Assembly: GCA_014084085.1 (NCBI GenBank)
Contig: NPFB01000169.1
Location: 2,099 to 45,789, forward strand
Origin: Hondaea fermentalgiana
Lineage: Eukaryota; Sar; Bigyra; Thraustochytrida; Thraustochytriidae
Direction: 5' to 3'
DNA: 43,691 bases
In this document: positions 28,559-37,757 of the stretch, piece by piece
How positions within the stretch are numbered: the stretch's first letter is position 1
Layout: each line of letters starts with the position of its first letter
The notes under the pieces: generated by a model
What the model saw: only the letters and a program-made list of their open reading frames with translations
Told to the model about the DNA's origin: nothing
Databases searched by the model: none
Position numbers and translations under genes: made by a program

Positions 28559-29473
28559 TCAGTCCATCTTGGAGGGGGTCGAGGACGAGGATTCGGCGGG
28601 GTTCGACTCGGCGGGAGCACCGTGGTGCTTGTCTTCGTTGTCGGCATCCGGGAGGTTGTCAAAGCGGAGCGCAAGATGAGCGGCGCCGGCCTGCGCAAGC
28701 GGAAGAGTAAAGGCGCTAACAAAAGGCACGAAACCGAGGAGAACAAAAGGCGCGGCAAAGCCGACGACTGTCCACCAACGCTCGTTCATAAGATCGCGCT
28801 GATCTTCGTAGCTCAGGCGCTTGTAGTCGCGCAGAAAGGGTTGCATGAGACTCCAACCGAGCTTCTCGGCCGTGAGGCTGGTCTGGAGAGCCACGGCAAT
28901 GGGCGAGAAAATGGGTACAACGGCCACAGAGTTATAGATTGCGGACCACTGCATGAAGTGCGCTCCCTTGCGGAACTGCTGGTACATGGAGGGCACCTTG
29001 ATGCTGCTCTTAGAGTCGTAGGCGCTCTGCACCTTTTTCGCAAAGTCAGAGTTGATGCGCGTGAGTTCGGCCATGAAGAGTCCGTTCATCTCGGCGCGGC
29101 TTTCGCTCTGCGCGGCGTTAAACGCCCACATGGGAATCATGGTGAGCAGCGAGTAAACAACGCTGGGGAAGGCAAAGGTGAAGGGCACGGTGACGGGCCA
29201 AAAGAACATGGCAGGGGCGAGAAGCATGCTGTACATATAGATCATTTTTTTCAGCATGACCTTGACGAGCGTCCAGGCGGCGTTGCGGACCTTGGGCACA
29301 TGCACGGCGCCCCAGACGCCCTGGGCGGCGCACATGAGTCCCACCGACGCATCGTTGATGCGCGAGGGCGTCTGCCGCAGCTGTTTCTTGGCGAACTTGG
29401 ACGCCTTCTCCTGCAGCTCGGTCCTCTTCTCGCTCGCGAACCCGCGCTGGTGCATCTCCCCGGTCGCCGACAT
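28559..29473 (-). CDS. EI24/Lds-Rrt8-like multipass membrane protein
   Basis: This is an intronless gene of 304 residues, with ATG at 29473. After a charged N-terminus (SEKRTELQEKASKFAKKQL), hydrophobic segments lie near residues 50-65, 80-115 (MYSMLLAPAMFFWPVTVPFT), 175-200 (IYNSVAVVPIFSPIAVALQT) and 240-270 (WWTVVGFAAPFVLLGFVPFV). The pattern EKLGWSLMQPFLRDYKRLSYEDQRD followed by GFAAPFVLLGFVPFVSAF and AGAAHLA recalls the EI24/CysZ-related membrane family that includes the fungal Lds/Rrt8 lipid-droplet proteins. The C-terminus is polar and serine-rich. The family call is tentative. The coding call is firm. Confidence 0.65.
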   Translation of the reverse strand: MSATGEMHQRGFASEKRTELQEKASKFAKKQLRQTPSRINDASVGLMCAAQGVWGAVHVPKVRNAAWTLVKVMLKKMIYMYSMLLAPAMFFWPVTVPFTFAFPSVVYSLLTMIPMWAFNAAQSESRAEMNGLFMAELTRINSDFAKKVQSAYDSKSSIKVPSMYQQFRKGAHFMQWSAIYNSVAVVPIFSPIAVALQTSLTAEKLGWSLMQPFLRDYKRLSYEDQRDLMNERWWTVVGFAAPFVLLGFVPFVSAFTLPLAQAGAAHLALRFDNLPDADNEDKHHGAPAESNPAESSSSTPSKMD

Positions 29474-30719
29474 CCTGCTCTCCTCTTCGCTTCGCGCAAA
29501 GTCAAGAAAGGTCTACGTCCCGACTGCTCCTGCTGCTTCTCCTCCTCGTCGCCGCTGCCCCTGCTCCCGCTCTCGGTCCTGCTCGTGTTCGTGCGTAGCC
29601 GAGGATCGCGATTCAGGTCTGCCTCTCGCCGCGAGCGTCTCGGGACCGAGGCTCTGGGCGACCAGGCCGGCAAAGGGCAACGCCTCGCGAGGCGAGGCCC
29701 AGGAGAGGAAAAGGAAGAAGGAAAAGGAGAAGAAGCGGGAAGAGCAGCGCAGGAGGAGGGAGGAAAAGCAGTGCAGCAGCAGGAGAAGAAGAAGAGACGA
29801 GATAAGACAAGACCGGCCAGGCGCGAAGGCCTCCGAGCTGGACGTAGACGCGGGGCGACAACGCCGAGACGAGTCGAGGCGAGACGAGACGGGACGAGAC
29901 GAGACAAGGAAGGGATGCAGCTGCAGCAGCAGAGGCAGCACGAGGCCCGGGGTGCGCAGAGGCGCAGCGACGGCGAGCGCCTCACTGCCAGCCAGGGCTG
30001 GACAGCTGGAGGAGGCGGCGCTGCTGCGTCTCGCGAGCGTGCCCGATGAGCCTCAGGCCACCGCAGCGCACCTCAGGTGCGGTGCTTTGTGGGGGCGAAA
30101 TAGGGTTGCGCAGATGACCGGGGCCCGCTGCAAACCTAACCGGCGGCGCCTCGCGTTCACCGCAGAATCAATGGATGGCGTCGCACGAAGGGCGCGCCGA
30201 GCGAGGGGCATATCCGCAACGAAGAAAGAAAGGCAGTGCGGCGGTGCTTGCCAGGTGCGTGCAGGGCGTGGAGGATCCGGCGGGCGGGGGAGCGGAGGAG
30301 CGGCGGGGCGCGAGACGCGGATGACGGCCAGTGATTAGAAGAACATGTCCCTCCGAAAACGTCAGAGACGTTGATGAGGAAGAACATTGTGCTAGATAGT
30401 ACCTGAGGTCGATCGACGGCGGCTCGCGCGCAGGGGAGTTCGAAGAGGAGATGAATGGGAGAGAGCTGGCTTTGTGGACGACAGACCTTGCTGACGAATG
30501 AAAATTCTTATCGCAACTTTTACAGGTGAAGCTAGCTTTTGTAGACTTTGCTGACCTACGATGTCAAGCCTTGAATCAATATCTTTACTGGAAAACTTTG
30601 ACTTGTCTTCTCACGTTGTGTTGCTTTGATCTTGATTGGGAGGGGCTAGCGTAGGATTGATTCAAATGAGGTGTCTCGATTTCATTCAGTCATTCATTCA
30701 CTTGATCAATCATTTTAGG
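29474..30719. other. 1.2-kb spacer, biased low-complexity DNA
   Basis: The left part (29480-30030) is CTCCTCGTCG- and GAGGAGAAG-type DNA with GACGAGACGAGAC repeats at 29868-29912. Frames are open on both strands because of the bias, with arginine/glutamate-rich or serine-rich peptides that match nothing. The right part (30340-30719) is AT-richer and is the 3' flank of the Trm7 gene. No gene is supported. Confidence 0.5.
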
Positions 30720-31706
30720 CTATTGGATAGACTTGGTGGAACCAGCACCTGCGGTGCGCTTTCGCTCAATAGCCTCCTTGTACGATGGGTTAATGGGGAG
30801 CTGGGTTGGCGCAAGATAGTTTTCCGCTGCGGCCTTGCTCAAGGCATACGACTGATCCGAATCAAAGCCAGAAAGATCGCCACACGCAACGAAAGGCACG
30901 ACCACCTTGTTGACGCCGAGCAAGTCATTGCGTTTGTCGTCCTTGGCGCTCGTTGATGCTGGCGCTGGCGCTGGCGCAGCATTTGTCATAGCGGCGTCCC
31001 CCTCACCGGCACCAGCAGCTCCCGAAGACGACTTCGTATAGTCTGCCGCAAGCATGGGCGTAATCATGGTTGGCGTATAGCCCTGAGGGGGCGTATAGTT
31101 TTGGCAAACCACAAAGGCTTCCATGCTAGAGTTACGGCTACTCTTGGGTTTGGCAATAGTCACAAGTGGGAAGAATTGGCGCAGCTGCGCATAGAGAAGC
31201 GTGACATCTCTGCCGCGAAACATTTTGGCCACAAAGGCGCCGCCTGGACGCAGTACAAAGGTTGCGATATTGAGGGCGGCCAACAGCAGCTGGGCCTGCA
31301 GGTACTCATCAATGTCAGCAAGACCACTCACATCTGGCGCACCGTCGCTGACGACGATGTCGCACAGTTTGCCCTCAAAGTGGCCGATAATGTCCTCTGC
31401 CGTTCGCCGTGACGTGATATCGCCTTGGAGCTGCACGACGCCAGGAATGGGCGCCATCTCTTGGAGATCTACAGCGACAATACGCGTTTCCTTGGTTTTG
31501 TCCTCGCCATCCTCCCAAAGGCGTCTGCTCAGGACCTGGCTCCAGCTCCCCGGCGCCGCGCAGAGGTCCACGGCCCTCGAGCAGCCCTGCAAGAGCTTGT
31601 ACTCGTCGTCGATCTGGAGCAGCTTGAAGGCCGACCTCGCGCGGAACCCGAGCTCCTTCGCGCGCCGGTAGTAAATGTCGCGGCGGTCCTTGCTCTTGAG
31701 CCCCAT
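30720..31706 (-). CDS. FTSJ1: tRNA 2'-O-methyltransferase Trm7/FTSJ1
   Basis: This is an intronless gene of 328 residues, with TAG at 30720-30722. The start is placed at the ATG at 31706 because the family begins MG(L/K)[26 protein letters not shown]. The frame is open further upstream but with low-complexity residues. The FtsJ/RrmJ catalytic tetrad is complete: K28, D121, K161 and E196. The S-adenosylmethionine loop [11 protein letters not shown] is at 47-57. [17 protein letters not shown] and PPQGY downstream are typical of the Trm7 branch, which methylates the ribose of nucleotides 32 and 34 in the tRNA anticodon loop with partner proteins. The C-terminal extension (about 225-280) is alanine/serine-rich, and [13 protein letters not shown] lies near the end. 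It is divergent from the DENR gene. Confidence 0.93.
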   Translation of the reverse strand: MGLKSKDRRDIYYRRAKELGFRARSAFKLLQIDDEYKLLQGCSRAVDLCAAPGSWSQVLSRRLWEDGEDKTKETRIVAVDLQEMAPIPGVVQLQGDITSRRTAEDIIGHFEGKLCDIVVSDGAPDVSGLADIDEYLQAQLLLAALNIATFVLRPGGAFVAKMFRGRDVTLLYAQLRQFFPLVTIAKPKSSRNSSMEAFVVCQNYTPPQGYTPTMITPMLAADYTKSSSGAAGAGEGDAAMTNAAPAPAPASTSAKDDKRNDLLGVNKVVVPFVACGDLSGFDSDQSYALSKAAAENYLAPTQLPINPSYKEAIERKRTAGAGSTKSIQ

Positions 31707-32109
31707 CGCTGCTCCGCTCCGCCTCCTCGGCCGCCCCGCCAGCCAGCAATGCGACTCGCCTCGCGCGAAGCCAAGCAAGCAAGGCCCCCTCGACTCGCCT
31801 CGCCTCGACTCGACGCCTGTGGCTCGCTCGGAAAAGCTGCTGGGCCGGGTTAGATGTGCGGTTTCCTGCGCCCATCTATCTATCTCCTTCGGCCTCGCTT
31901 CGAGGGTGGCGAAGGCGGATCGAGACGAAGGCGCGCAGACCACGAACGAGGGCGCGGGCGATCTTTCTCCCTGCGTGCGCGTGCGCGAACGAGGGGTGCG
32001 GAACACTGGCCTGGCGCGGCGAGGGCAGGAGAGGCCGAGCGACGCTCCCGGGAGCGCGAGTCTAGTCTAGCTAGCTGGCTAGCTAGCCAGCCAGCGTCGG
32101 GAAAGAGAG
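31707..32109. promoter_or_regulatory. Divergent promoter region, Trm7 / DENR
   Basis: This 403-bp spacer lies between two start codons facing away from each other. It contains CGCCTCG repeats (31795-31815) and a palindrome-rich stretch CTAGCTAGCTGG/CTAGCTAGCCAG at 32066-32092, about 20-45 bp before the DENR start. No TATA element was seen. Confidence 0.45.
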
Positions 32110-33539
32110 ATGACCACGGACGCTTTCCGCGCGCGCCTGGTGCGCTTCTACGAGCAGTACGTTTCTACGGGATGGACGTGACGAGACGCACGCGAGGCTC
32201 AAGTGGGATCGAAAAATGCTTAGTCATATTGAATGTTTCACCGACTGACTGACTGACTGACTGACGCCTTGACGCACTGACGTTGTAAAATGTCACCGCG
32301 CCGCACTACAGCCACCAGCCGGATAAGCTTGGCGATGTGGAAAAGCTTCTTGCCAAGACGCAGGGCAAACCCGAGAACGAACAAAAGCTCATTGATGCTC
32401 TTGTTGACAAGTACGGCCCCGAGCCCATGGTCAGCGACCCGGAGGCCCTCCGCGCGCGAATTCGTGCCTTTTACAAGCACTACAACCCGGACAAGCTCAA
32501 CAAGGTCGATAACCTTGTGACGCGGACCAAGGGAAAAGCAAATTATGAGGAACGTCTCATGGCGATGCTCATCGAAAAATATGGCGATGAGCCGGAGCAT
32601 GAGGAGGGCGAAGCCGGTGCCACTGGTGCTTCTGCTGCCAAGGCGAGCAAGAATGACGACGATGACGATGACGACGACGACGACGACGAGAGCGATGAGG
32701 AAGAATACACATTCCACTCTCGTGTCGTCCGGTTCTACAAGAAATATGCTCCTGAAAAGATTTCGGACGTCGACAAGCTGGTAGAACGCACCCGAGGCAT
32801 TGTCAAGAACGAGGAAAAGCTCATGACCGCTCTTATCGACAAGTACGGCCCCGAGCCAGACTCCGCGGACGAAGATGAGGACGATGATTCAGGAGAGGAG
32901 GCAGAGGATGATTTTGATGAGCTCGTGGTCGGCAAGCCCGTGTCTGGCCAAATGATTCTCACCAAGGAAGACTCGCACTTGCGCGAAATTGTATACTGCC
33001 CTGTGGACGGCATGCCGCCCGAGTACTGCGAGTACTTGCCGACATTTAAGGCTGCGCTGCCCTGGCTCGAAGAGAGGTTTCCTGATCTCCAGCTTACCAC
33101 GAAAAAGGGCAAGACTGTGGCAGAGGTTGCTGCTCAGATTCGCGCCGACGGCGGTGAGCTTGGTGATGCTGCCAGCGCTGTGGCCGCATCCAAGAAGCGA
33201 GGTGGTGCTGGCATGCCGAACAAACAGCACGCTTCTGGGGCCGGAGGTCAGGACAAGACCGTCACCATTGAGCGCTCGCAGCGTCAGCGCCGCAAGTTTG
33301 TCACCAGCGTTGTCGGTCTCGATGCTTATGACATTAAACTCAAGGATGCTGCCAAGAAACTTGGTCGTCGTTTTGCCTGTGGATCTACTGTGAACAAGCT
33401 TCCCAACGGAAAGCAGTCCATCGATATTCAGGGCGACTACATTTACGACATGCCGGATCTTATTCTCGAGTACTTTCCCAGCGTTGACAAGTCGAGCATT
33501 GTGCTCATTGATGGCGGAAAAAAGTCGAAGGCTTTCTAA
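32110..33539 (+). CDS. DENR: DENR with three N-terminal FY-KYGPEP repeats
   Basis: Exon 1 is 32110-32156 and exon 2 is 32312-33539 (1,275 nt, 424 residues). The intron starts GTACGTT and ends CTACAG, with phase 2. The C-terminal half is density-regulated protein: CPVDGMPPEYCEYLP, a linker, then the SUI1 domain (KTVTIERSQRQRRKFVTSVV, YDIKLKDAAKKLGRRFACG, IDIQGDYIYDMPDLI). DENR with MCTS1 recycles 40S subunits and allows reinitiation. The N-terminal half adds three repeats of about 48 residues (about 7-54, 61-111, 149-199) with the plan RFYxxYxPxKLxxVDxLVxxTxGxxxxEExLMxALxxKYGPEP. The second and third are separated by an aspartate run. The exon join is proven by repeat 1, which is complete only after splicing. 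Human DENR is 198 residues and lacks these repeats. Confidence 0.9.
32240..32263. repeat. (GACT)n microsatellite in DENR intron
   Basis: About five GACT units inside the single DENR intron (32157-32311). Confidence 0.85.
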
Positions 33540-33800
33540 ATGGAAACAAATAACTCAACGAAATCAATCAAGGCCAACGAGATTCGATTTCCAATAGTAG
33601 CCACAAAGAGATTTTCATGCCCCCCATTCCCTCTTTGGCTTATCTTTCTCGCGCAAAAAGTACTGACGTTGGCAAGTTCACGCTTTCCAGACAAAACGAG
33701 GAAAGGAAAAGAAAAGGTGGAGGCAGAAACAGAGACGGAGGCGAGAGAAAGGTAAAAAGGAAAGAAAGAAAAATTCGACATGGGCACAATTATCCAAATG

Positions 33801-35879
33801 CTAAGGACTGCCATTTCGATACTTGACCTTGAAAGCCTCCCGCGTTGGCTTGGTGTCAATATGTATTGGCTGCTGTGCTTTATGCTGGGTACCACGCGAT
33901 GCCGGAGGCGAAGAGGGTGGAATTGCACTTGTCATGGTCTTGTCAAGGGTATCTGTGCCAGCAAAGCTTCCCAGGCAAAGCTCGAGCGAGCCATCCAGAC
34001 GACTCTGGTCGAGCCACATGCGATGTAGGATCCACGCCAAAAGGTCTTTACGGCGGGGTGGCTCGCCATGCAAAATCCAGTTTGCCAAAGGCTTTGCGTC
34101 CGCCTCAATTCCGAGAGCCCCCCCCTGGCCGAGGTTGCGCGGCACGACTTTGTTTTCAACATCGGAAAAAACTGGCAACAAAAGCTCCTCGAGGACGGCA
34201 GTGTCAATCATGCGATAGAATCGCGTCTGCGAGGTGCGCTCTTCGGCCTCGATGCGAAGCTGATAGGGATTAGTGCGTTCGCGTACAAGAATATGGACCG
34301 GGGTCACCTCTCTGTGGCCGTCGGACCATTGCACTGGAAGATTCAAAGTGTCTTCAAAGACAGTTTTTGGAGTTGGCTGTCCGGGTGTTGGTACATCGAG
34401 ACCTTGGCGCCGTTGTCGTTCCTGCTGAATCATACGATCAATCTCGGCGTCCTCGCGATCGCGTTGCGCAAGACGCGTCCGTCGAGCACGAAGGCGCTTT
34501 CGCTCCAAAAAGCCTCTCGCGCACGCCTGGATGGCAACTGCTGCCCGCTGCTCGCTGTTAAGAAAGAGCTTGGCAAAGAGCGATTTACGCACATTATCAG
34601 CGTAGTCCATGGATTTAAGCTCATCTTCCACATCTTCACGCTCGCGTCGGATACGCTCGACACGCTGGCGTGCCTGGTACCCGCGCCAGGCGCTCTGCAA
34701 CATAATTGCTGCAGCTTCCTGCATGGCCTTGGTGCGTTCTGCCTGCAAACGATCGCGTTCACAACGAGCTTGAAAGGATCGCCACGCGGACTGCAACATG
34801 ATCGCAGCGACCTCTTCGAGCTCGACGAGGTAGCGCTGTCGACGGGAGAGAGCCTCGCGGCGTCCAAGACAGCCACGCCACCACGCCTGAATCATGGCAG
34901 CTGCTGCAAGACGGCGTTCTTCTGGCGTGCGCGCATCTCGATACGCACGGCGCGCCCGTGCGCCGCGAAATGTGCTCTGAATAACCGTTGCAGAGGCCGC
35001 CTCGAGATCGCGCTGCATTGCGGCTTTACGTTGGCGGACCTGCGTTCGTGCCAAGTGGCCGCGGAACTGGGCCTGAATGCGCTGTGCGCCAGCCTCGCGG
35101 ATGCGTGCATTATAAGCCGTGCGAGCCTCTCGCATCTTGCGACGACCGAGAAAACCGCGAAAGGTGCTCTGTACAATGATGGCGCTGTTTTGCTCGTGTT
35201 CCTGCCGCAACATGGTCGCCCGTTTGCGTAGCTGTTCTCGTGCGGCCTCCCTGGCACGTGTTCTTTCATCGCCCAAGTCAGACCCTGCGGCCACGGTGGC
35301 CTTGGTCTCCTCGGACCACGTCTGTGCGTTGGGCGATACTGCAGCGTTACTGCTTCCTTTGGCCTCGAGAGCGGTCAGTTTATCCTCGAGGGCGCGGGCC
35401 TTGGCCAGGAGAGACTCGAGCAAGTCGCTGTCACTGTAGACGACATTTTTCACGACACGGAGCGCGCGACCATTCCACTCCCAGACATCCTCGTTCTCTT
35501 CGTCACCGGCTTGCAGCCACTTTTCCGCGTGCGCGCGAAATCTGCTTGACGGCAAGGGCGGCAAGGGTGCACGAACGTTTTCTTTGGCCGGATCCCGGTC
35601 CGTGTCCCTGTCCCAGTCCCTGAAAAGGGCTTCGTCTCTGCGGTCTCGGTAAGATGAAGAGTCTCCGCCCCGTCGTCTCGGCACGGCGTGCGGCTCGAAG
35701 GACCTCGCGCTGCGAACAAGGTCTGCACGCTTCTTGCGCAGGGCGCCCACGGTGCGGTAGAGTCTCTCGCAGCGTAGAGCCGCGAAAGGCGAGCCCGGGG
35801 CCACCTCGCCGGCGCGCACCTCCTGGGCCAGCTCCCGCTCCGCCTCGCGCAGCTGGCGCTCCACCACGTAGAGGTCCAT
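33801..35879 (-). CDS. Protein with seven IQ motifs
   Basis: This is an intronless gene of 692 residues, with TAG at 33801-33803. The ATG at 35879 (MDLYVVERQLREAERELAQE) is preferred because the open frame further upstream is repetitive arginine/alanine. Seven IQ calmodulin-binding motifs lie between about residues 230 and 465: IIVQSTFRGFLGRRKMR, RIQAQFRGHLARTQVR, VIQSTFRGARARRAYR, MIQAWWRGCLGRREAL, MLQSAWRSFQARCERD, MLQSAWRGYQARQRVE and AIQACARGFLERKRLR. They sit in a charged helical rod with a preceding coiled coil (LLESLLAKARALEDKLTALE). The C-terminal 190 residues (PVQWSDGHREVTPVHILVRE, RFYRMIDTAVLEELLLPVFS) are globular and not recognised. The protein is likely calmodulin- or centrin-binding and cytoskeletal or ciliary, but no motor or kinase domain is present. 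Confidence 0.85.
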   Translation of the reverse strand: MDLYVVERQLREAERELAQEVRAGEVAPGSPFAALRCERLYRTVGALRKKRADLVRSARSFEPHAVPRRRGGDSSSYRDRRDEALFRDWDRDTDRDPAKENVRAPLPPLPSSRFRAHAEKWLQAGDEENEDVWEWNGRALRVVKNVVYSDSDLLESLLAKARALEDKLTALEAKGSSNAAVSPNAQTWSEETKATVAAGSDLGDERTRAREAAREQLRKRATMLRQEHEQNSAIIVQSTFRGFLGRRKMREARTAYNARIREAGAQRIQAQFRGHLARTQVRQRKAAMQRDLEAASATVIQSTFRGARARRAYRDARTPEERRLAAAAMIQAWWRGCLGRREALSRRQRYLVELEEVAAIMLQSAWRSFQARCERDRLQAERTKAMQEAAAIMLQSAWRGYQARQRVERIRREREDVEDELKSMDYADNVRKSLFAKLFLNSEQRAAVAIQACARGFLERKRLRARRTRLAQRDREDAEIDRMIQQERQRRQGLDVPTPGQPTPKTVFEDTLNLPVQWSDGHREVTPVHILVRERTNPYQLRIEAEERTSQTRFYRMIDTAVLEELLLPVFSDVENKVVPRNLGQGGALGIEADAKPLANWILHGEPPRRKDLLAWILHRMWLDQSRLDGSLELCLGSFAGTDTLDKTMTSAIPPSSPPASRGTQHKAQQPIHIDTKPTREAFKVKYRNGSP

Positions 35880-36683
35880 TGCGCGTCTGCGACTCCTCTG
35901 TCTGCGTCTCCGCCGACGTCGCCGCCGCCGCGGTCCCCGCGAGCGAGAACGAGCGAGCGTCTCGCTCGAGGCGTCGGGTTTGGCGGCGTTATTCTTCACC
36001 CAGGCGCTCGCTGCTCGCCCCCGCTCGCTAACGGCCATTCTCCACTTGCGCCGCGCGTCCCCGCCCTTGCCGGCGCGCATTCTCCACTTGCCGGCGCGCA
36101 TTCCGCACTTGCGCGGCGGCGCGCCGCGCTTTCCGCCCTTCCCGCCCCGAATAGCGCACTTGCCCGCGCGCAAAACACACTTGCCCGCGCGCAAAACACA
36201 CTTGCCGGAGCGCCGCAAGTGCGCTGGGCGGATAGCCCCCTTGCGCGGCCGCGCATAGCGCACTTGCGGGCGCGGGATACCGCACTTGCGCCGCGCCCCC
36301 GACGCGGCGCGTGCAGACCCGAGTCGTCGAGTCCTGCTGCCTCAGCACGGGCGCGAGCGAGAGCAAGAGCACGTACGCGAGCGAGCACGAGCGCGGGCGC
36401 GGGCGCGGAGCACGGGCGCCTGCGCGCGCGGCGAGCAGCGAGCGGCGCGACCCCTCCCCCTCCCCCCCCCGCGGGCGGCCCGCCTCTGCGCGGAGAGGCG
36501 CGGAATTGAGGGGGGCGAGGACAAGAAGGGAGCCCGCACGCGCCGGGCCGCCTGGCCGGACTCTTCGGCCCTCGCGCGAGAGAGCTCCTGCGCGGGGAGG
36601 AAAGGAGCGGCGGCGAGAGGCTCGCGAGGGCACGAGGCCTTGCGCAGAGCAGAGCAAAACAGGTCAAAGCAGGGCAGGGCACG
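35880..36683. promoter_or_regulatory. Divergent promoter region, IQ protein / PH-SAM protein
   Basis: This 804-bp, very GC-rich spacer lies between two start codons facing away from each other. The middle holds the CACTTGC array listed separately. From 36340 on, CGAGCGAGAGCAAGAGC- and GCGGGCGC-type DNA dominates. Open frames on both strands are arginine/alanine-rich and not credible. Confidence 0.5.
36043..36289. repeat. Array of nine CACTTGC motifs
   Basis: Exact CACTTGC occurs at 36043, 36085, 36106, 36157, 36178, 36199, 36261 and 36283, and its reverse complement GCAAGTG at 36215. Two one-base variants (CCCTTGC) are at about 36064 and 36238. Intervals of 21 nt recur (36085-36106, 36157-36178-36199), with CGCGCGCAAAACA in two successive spacers. 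The motif is usually followed by (C/G)(C/G)GCGCG. The core CACTTG fits the E-box pattern CANNTG. It may be a minisatellite or a set of binding sites serving both flanking genes. Confidence 0.75.
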
Positions 36684-37757
36684 ATGTCCTTCTTCTTTCG
36701 TAGACGTAAGACGACGGCGACGAGCACGTCGAGAAACTCGACGCGGACTCCCAGCGTGAGGTCGAACGTAACGTCAACAACTGGCGGCGGCGACGAAGAC
36801 GACGACCGCCTCGATGACGACGAACGCGTAAGCGTGAGCGAAAGCAGCAGCGGTGATGAAGGCGAGGATCGCGGTATCCCAGAGCCCGAGGTCCTCGGCG
36901 GTGATACGCGCATGTCAATGCGGTCGACCGTGACGGAGCGGGATCGGCGCGGGACGCTTTCAGGGATGGGGGGCTCGTTCAGCTCGCACCACTCCCGCGA
37001 GCGCAGCAATTCTGAAAGTCTGGTGCGCTCCGGCTTTATGATGAAAAAGGGTGTCGTCAATCAGGCGTACAAGCGGAGATGGTTCGTGCTGACGACCAAG
37101 TCGCTCATGTACTTTGACGACCAGCCCAGCGGCACAGATGTGCCCAAGGGCGTCATTCCGCTGGTCATTGTGTCGCAAGTGAATGTCAAAGACGCCTCGA
37201 CGCGTGAGCGCATCAATGTTGTCACGCCGACCCGTGTGTACAAGCTGAAAACCGACTCCAGCACCGACGCGGATGCCTGGATCGCCGCCATTTCCGGCGC
37301 CGTGGAAATCGAAAAGAAGATGAACGGCGCGCGTTCGCGTCGTTCCTCGCTGTCCATGCTGGACACGCTACGGATGCAGGATGGTGAGCTCTTCCCTGCC
37401 GATACTCGTATTCACACGCCCGCAGAAATCAGCAAGTGGGAGTCCTGGTCCAAGTTCGAGGTAGCTGCCTACCTCACTACCTTTGGCATGGCCTGGCATG
37501 CGCCCAAGTTCTTTAATGCAGGCATCAATGGAGCCCAACTCCGCCATCTCGCCTCGAGCGATCTGGAGGCCATCGGCGTCAAGTCGCGGGACGACCAGCT
37601 GACGATTCTCCGCAACATCAGCGGTCTCGTCAAGGGCGAGATTGCAGGGAGCGGCCCCCCTCCGAGCCCGAAACCGCGCGGCCACAGCGTGAATGAGCCA
37701 CCCGTTGAAGACGATATTGACCTTCCCTTTGCCACGCCGATGAATCCGGACAGATAA
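36684..37757 (+). CDS. PH and SAM domain protein
   Basis: This is an intronless gene of 357 residues starting MSFFFRRRKTTATSTSRNST. Residues 1 to about 110 are disordered, serine- and acid-rich. A pleckstrin-homology domain spans about 112-212: SGFMMKKGVVNQAYKRRWFV opens it and the conserved C-terminal helix tryptophan is in DADAWIAAI. A sterile-alpha-motif domain spans about 248-316 (WSKFEVAAYLTTFGM, LRHLASSDLEAIGVKSRDDQ). A short proline-rich tail follows. PH domains bind phosphoinositides or proteins and SAM domains oligomerise, so this is most likely a membrane-associated adaptor. No catalytic domain is present. It is divergent from the IQ protein. Confidence 0.87.
   Translation: MSFFFRRRKTTATSTSRNSTRTPSVRSNVTSTTGGGDEDDDRLDDDERVSVSESSSGDEGEDRGIPEPEVLGGDTRMSMRSTVTERDRRGTLSGMGGSFSSHHSRERSNSESLVRSGFMMKKGVVNQAYKRRWFVLTTKSLMYFDDQPSGTDVPKGVIPLVIVSQVNVKDASTRERINVVTPTRVYKLKTDSSTDADAWIAAISGAVEIEKKMNGARSRRSSLSMLDTLRMQDGELFPADTRIHTPAEISKWESWSKFEVAAYLTTFGMAWHAPKFFNAGINGAQLRHLASSDLEAIGVKSRDDQLTILRNISGLVKGEIAGSGPPPSPKPRGHSVNEPPVEDDIDLPFATPMNPDR

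Noticed and set aside
28538..30049. A 503-codon open frame on the plus strand
   Set aside because: The first half is antisense to the membrane-protein gene and the second half is arginine/glutamate-rich low complexity. No domain is visible.
31707..32006. Longer N-terminus for Trm7
   Set aside because: The frame stays open upstream of 31706, but the residues are low complexity and the family starts at the [10 protein letters not shown] methionine.
34068..35231. A 387-codon plus-strand frame antisense to the IQ protein
   Set aside because: The minus-strand frame contains seven clear IQ motifs. The antisense frame matches nothing.
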